A stretch of 64,000 bases of DNA from the NCBI GenBank assembly GCA_037783415.1, contig JAZGTN010000073.1, forward strand, positions 3,038,001 through 3,102,000, read 5' to 3'. Of this stretch, positions 60,686 to 64,000 are shown piece by piece. A program made the position numbers and the translations under genes. The stretch is from Leptasterias polaris. Lineage: Eukaryota > Echinodermata > Asteroidea > Forcipulatida > Asteriidae. How positions within the stretch are numbered: position 1 is the first letter of the stretch; each line of letters begins with the position of its first letter. Under the pieces are notes generated by a model. It searched no databases. It was not told where the DNA came from and saw nothing but the letters and a program-made list of their open reading frames with translations.

Positions 60686-61722
60686 AAAGTGTTGCAATGA
60701 TCGAGCCGTTAAAACTTTAAAACACAAACAAACACACACACCCTCACAAAAAGCAATGAGAAAACCCAAACCCTCGCATAGCCTTGTATTCAAAGTTAAG
60801 ATAGTGAACTTAACTTTCCATCCAATCCGGACTTTTCTTTATAGGCAATGTACAAAGAAAAAATATAAAAGCACCAGCTCCATTTATAGAGAAAATGCAT
60901 GCAAAGGACGAAAGGATAATTTGTTATACTATAATTTTTTTATTTTTCTTTTATTTATTTAACCCCATACGAACTTTTTATTTTAAAACTTTCTGTTTTT
61001 GATTAATCTAAACAGATCTTTTTTTCTAAATTGCTCTGCATTTTAGAATTTTGTTCACAGGACTGTCTGTATAAGTACATTTGACCTTGGGTAAAACAAT
61101 TTAAACGTTTTTGTTGTTGTATTTTTGCGGGAATTTTTCAACAACAAATATTATTGTCCACATATTTTTTCCCTCCCAAGATATTATTGGTAGTTATGTA
61201 TCACTTGATGGTGTGAAATGCATTGTTGGAATTCAAAATGAACACCATTGTCTGGTGGCAATCTTGGGTTTTGTGTTTTCAGCACGTATTATCAAACTAT
61301 TATAACATTGTTTTATTTTTATAAAAGGAATATTTTCAATATCCAATTTTCAAATTTTTAATTCAATTTGTTTGCAAGTGGCAGGAGGTTTGAGTTATAC
61401 TTGTGAGTACTTTTGAATATTTATCACTTGCCAATAGTTGCTGTAGAAAAGCATATTTGGTGTGAAACAGCACCCTCTATTAAAATGAATTGGGGCTACC
61501 TTATACCCATCAAACGGAACTGTTATAGACCTTTCTTTTGCAACGTCACAGCCCGAGTTCTTGCCAACCCAGGTGGAAAAGTATGGAAAGCCATAACTGA
61601 AAATCAAAAACAGATTGCCACAGTTTGTAGCAGTGTTACACAAATATTCAAAAATAGTGTTGAATTTGTTGGAAACAAATCAACCAATCATGGAAGGTAT
61701 TTTCGTTCATGAATCTTTACAG
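60686..61722 (+). repeat. Direct duplication, left copy
   Basis: Matches 62957-64000 in the same orientation, from AAAGTGTTGCAATGATCGAG onward, at an offset of 2271 bp. It contains AT-rich DNA and the start of a family C MITE; no gene is recognised. Confidence 0.9.
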
Positions 61723-61831
61723 AAAATGTTGAATTTGGTCACAACATTTTTTAACACGATTGAATGTTTTGCTAACATTCGGCCGTCCATGCCAACCGGC
61801 GCACTTTGTTTATCAACAAAAGAAAGGTCTA
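61524..61831. mobile_element. MITE family C, copy 3
   Basis: TATAGACCTTTCTTTTGCAA to AACAAAAGAAAGGTCTA; close to the 43.4 kb copy. It lies at the right of the duplicated 60.7 kb block. Confidence 0.85.
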
Positions 61832-61900
61832 TTGGTCATAGTGGTAGGCCCTCGATGTTCAACTTTGAATTGCGTTCATTTCTGCTTGCCGCACAAACAA

Positions 61901-62261
61901 TAAGCCATTTGCGAGTTAAATTTGAATAATGTCTGGTACAATGACTTGTTTAGTCACAAGTTACCGCTTAAATTTGAATTCCTCAGACTATTGAGACAGT
62001 TGCTATGTCACATGGTTCGGGGCAAGCTTTTGTATAGCAACCTCCAGATGAGCAAACCCTGGTACCATTGTGCCATACACATCCATTCAGAATTGTGTAT
62101 GGGTGTTCACCGTCTCTTACGTAACTAAGCAAAAGCTTGCCCCTAATCATGTGACATAGCAACTGTCTCGATAGTCTGAGGAATTCAAATTTAAGCGGTA
62201 ACTTGTGACTAAACAAGTCATTGTACCAGACATTATTCAAATGTAACTCGCAAATGGCTTA
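61901..62261. mobile_element. 361-bp fold-back element with arms of about 135 bp
   Basis: TAAGCCATTTGCGAGTTAAA ... CAAGCTTTTG is mirrored by CAAAAGCTTG ... AACTCGCAAATGGCTTA. The arms are so alike that both strands read the same frame (MNNVWYNDLFSHKL...). It lies between the two copies of the 60.7 kb block. Confidence 0.9.
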
Positions 62262-62956
62262 TTACCTACACATGGATCTTTCTCATTGTAACAACCTTCT
62301 CTCCTTCCTGTGTCAATAGAGGGCGGATGGGATGAAAATGCAACTGATTTTAAGCTGAAACTCTCGAGTTGATCTTCTGTCTTCATTCTCAAGGAATTTG
62401 AATGTTATGTTTTGTTTTATTTTGCTTTGTTAAGTTCTTATAACTCGCTCTGTCATGGTTTGTGCACTATATATAGGCTGCAATATGACGTAAAATTGAT
62501 TAGTGAACAACGCGTCTGCGTTTTCTGAGCGCTTGATGCGACTGGAAGCCAAAATGCAATTTGCCTATAAAGGGAACTGTCTATACAGCCAAACAAAATA
62601 AATTACATTGGTTAAAGGCCTTTCCAACCAACAGTGCAAACATTCATTAATGCAAGTCTCGCAGAAATGTTCGACTTTGCCCGATATTTTGTAAGGTCTA
62701 TTTATAGGAACTGACGTCATCTATACCTTGAGACTCCAACCGTGCCTTTTACCAGATCTGATGACACTTATAAATGATAACAAAATAATTATGTACAAAA
62801 AGGGTTAATGTGTAACTACGCCATATTGACGGAGCAAATTCTCAACAGTTCATGCGTACATTATACTCAGTTTTCTGTTTAGCAAAGCCTGACGTCGCGA
62901 CACACCCGTCTAGATAGTATAGGCCTACAGCGTGACTTCACCTAGATTCGGGCTTG

Positions 62957-64000
62957 AAAGTGTTGCAATGATCGAGCCGTTAAAACTTTAAAACACAAAC
63001 AAACACAAACACCCTCACAAAAAGCAATGAGAAAACCCAAACCCTCGCATAGCCTTGTATTCAAAGTTAAGATAGTGAACATAACTTTCCATCCAATCCG
63101 GACTTTTCTTTATAGGCAATGTACAAAGAAAAAACATAAAAGCAGCTCCATTTATAGAGAAAATGCATGCAAAGGACAAAAGGATAATTTGTTATACTAT
63201 AATTTTTTTCTTTTTCTTTTATTTATTTAACCCCATACGAACTTTTTATTTTAAAACTTTCGGTTTTTGATTAATCTAAACAGATCTTTTTTTCTAAATT
63301 GCTCTGCATTTTAGAATTTTGTTCACAGGACTGTCTGTATAAGTACATTTGACCTTGGGTAAAACAATTTAAACGTTTTTGTTGTTGTATTTTTGCGGGA
63401 ATTTTTCAACAACAAATATTATTGTCCACATATTTTTTCCCTCCCAAGATATTATTGGTAGTTATGTATCACTTGATGGTGTGAAATGCATTGTTGGAAT
63501 TCAAAATGAACACCATTGTCTGGTGGCAATCTTGGGTTTTGTGTTTTCAGCACGTATTTAGGGGTTCAAACTATTATAACATTGTTTTATTTTTATAAAA
63601 GGAATATTTTTAATATCCAAATTTCTAATTTTTAATTCAATTTGTTTGCAAGTGGCAGGAGGTTTGAGTTATACTTGTGAGTACTTTTGAATATTTATCA
63701 CTTGCCAATAGTTGCTGTAGAAAAGCATATTTGGTGTGAAACAGCACCCTCTATTAAAATGAATTGGGGTGGGGGGGGGGGGGCTACCTTATACCCATCA
63801 AACGGAACTTTCTTTTGCAACGTCACAGCCCGAGTTTTTGCCAACCCAGGTTGGAAAAGTATGGAAAGCCATAACTGAAAATCAAAAACAGATTGCCACA
63901 GTTTGTAGCAGTGTTACACAAATATTCAAAAATAGTGTTGAATTTATTGGAAACAAATCAACCAATCATGGAAGGTATTTTCGTTCATGAATCTTTACAG
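62957..64000 (+). repeat. Direct duplication, right copy (cut by window end)
   Basis: It differs from the left copy by small indels and substitutions, including an enlarged G run near 63768-63783 and an AGGGGTTC insertion near 63560. It continues beyond the window. Confidence 0.9.
63809..64000. mobile_element. MITE family C, copy 4 (cut by window end)
   Basis: CTTTCTTTTGCAACGTCACA onward matches copy 3 up to the window edge. Its left ATAGAC terminus is missing. Confidence 0.75.

Noticed and set aside
61922..62240. Paired MNNVWYNDLFSHKL frames on opposite strands
   Set aside because: The same arm of a fold-back element read twice; not a protein family.

Overview
The window is animal nuclear DNA: AT-rich, with short coding exons split by GT-AG introns and a dense load of small transposable elements. 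The gene sequences, the tRNA-derived SINEs and the many fold-back elements suggest an echinoderm, most likely a sea star; this is inference, as no species marker can be checked here.

Three genes can be read exon by exon. (1) NOL7 (nucleolar protein 7), minus strand, about 8.85-12.77 kb, with a possible small first exon at 14.56 kb. (2) EMC1 (ER membrane protein complex subunit 1), plus strand, 14.67-33.31 kb: 23 exons join in frame to 987 codons plus a stop, essentially the length of the human protein, with all splice phases closing. NOL7 and EMC1 lie head to head. (3) A small CD225/dispanin-family membrane protein (IFITM/PRRT relatives), plus strand, 37.30-54.29 kb: five exons, 146 residues, with a first intron of 11.3 kb. 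A fourth gene may begin on the minus strand at 6.95 kb; only its putative first exon (63 codons) is visible and I do not recognise it.

Layout: 0-6.6 kb fold-back MITEs, a LINE 3' end and SINE pieces, no confirmed exon; 6.7-7.0 kb orphan exon; 8.8-12.8 kb NOL7 with a 17-bp minisatellite in an intron; 12.8-14.6 kb NOL7-EMC1 interval holding a GC-rich fold-back element; 14.7-33.3 kb EMC1, whose introns carry an antisense LINE with an intact 499-codon reverse-transcriptase ORF, tandem repeats and SINEs; 33.3-37.0 kb intergenic repeats including a perfect-looking 213-bp tandem duplication; 37.0-54.3 kb the CD225 gene, whose introns hold nested and inverted elements; 54.3-64 kb repeat-rich with no confident gene, ending in a >1 kb direct duplication cut by the window edge.

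The three named genes do not form a pathway. NOL7 is nucleolar, EMC1 is part of the ER insertase for tail-anchored and multipass proteins, and the CD225 protein is itself a small membrane protein. I saw no bacterial-style operon, CRISPR array or defence system. The most unusual content is structural: three levels of nested transposons, long fold-back palindromes, TTAA-flanked MITEs, and tandem repeats apparently grown from a SINE containing a Pol III B box.
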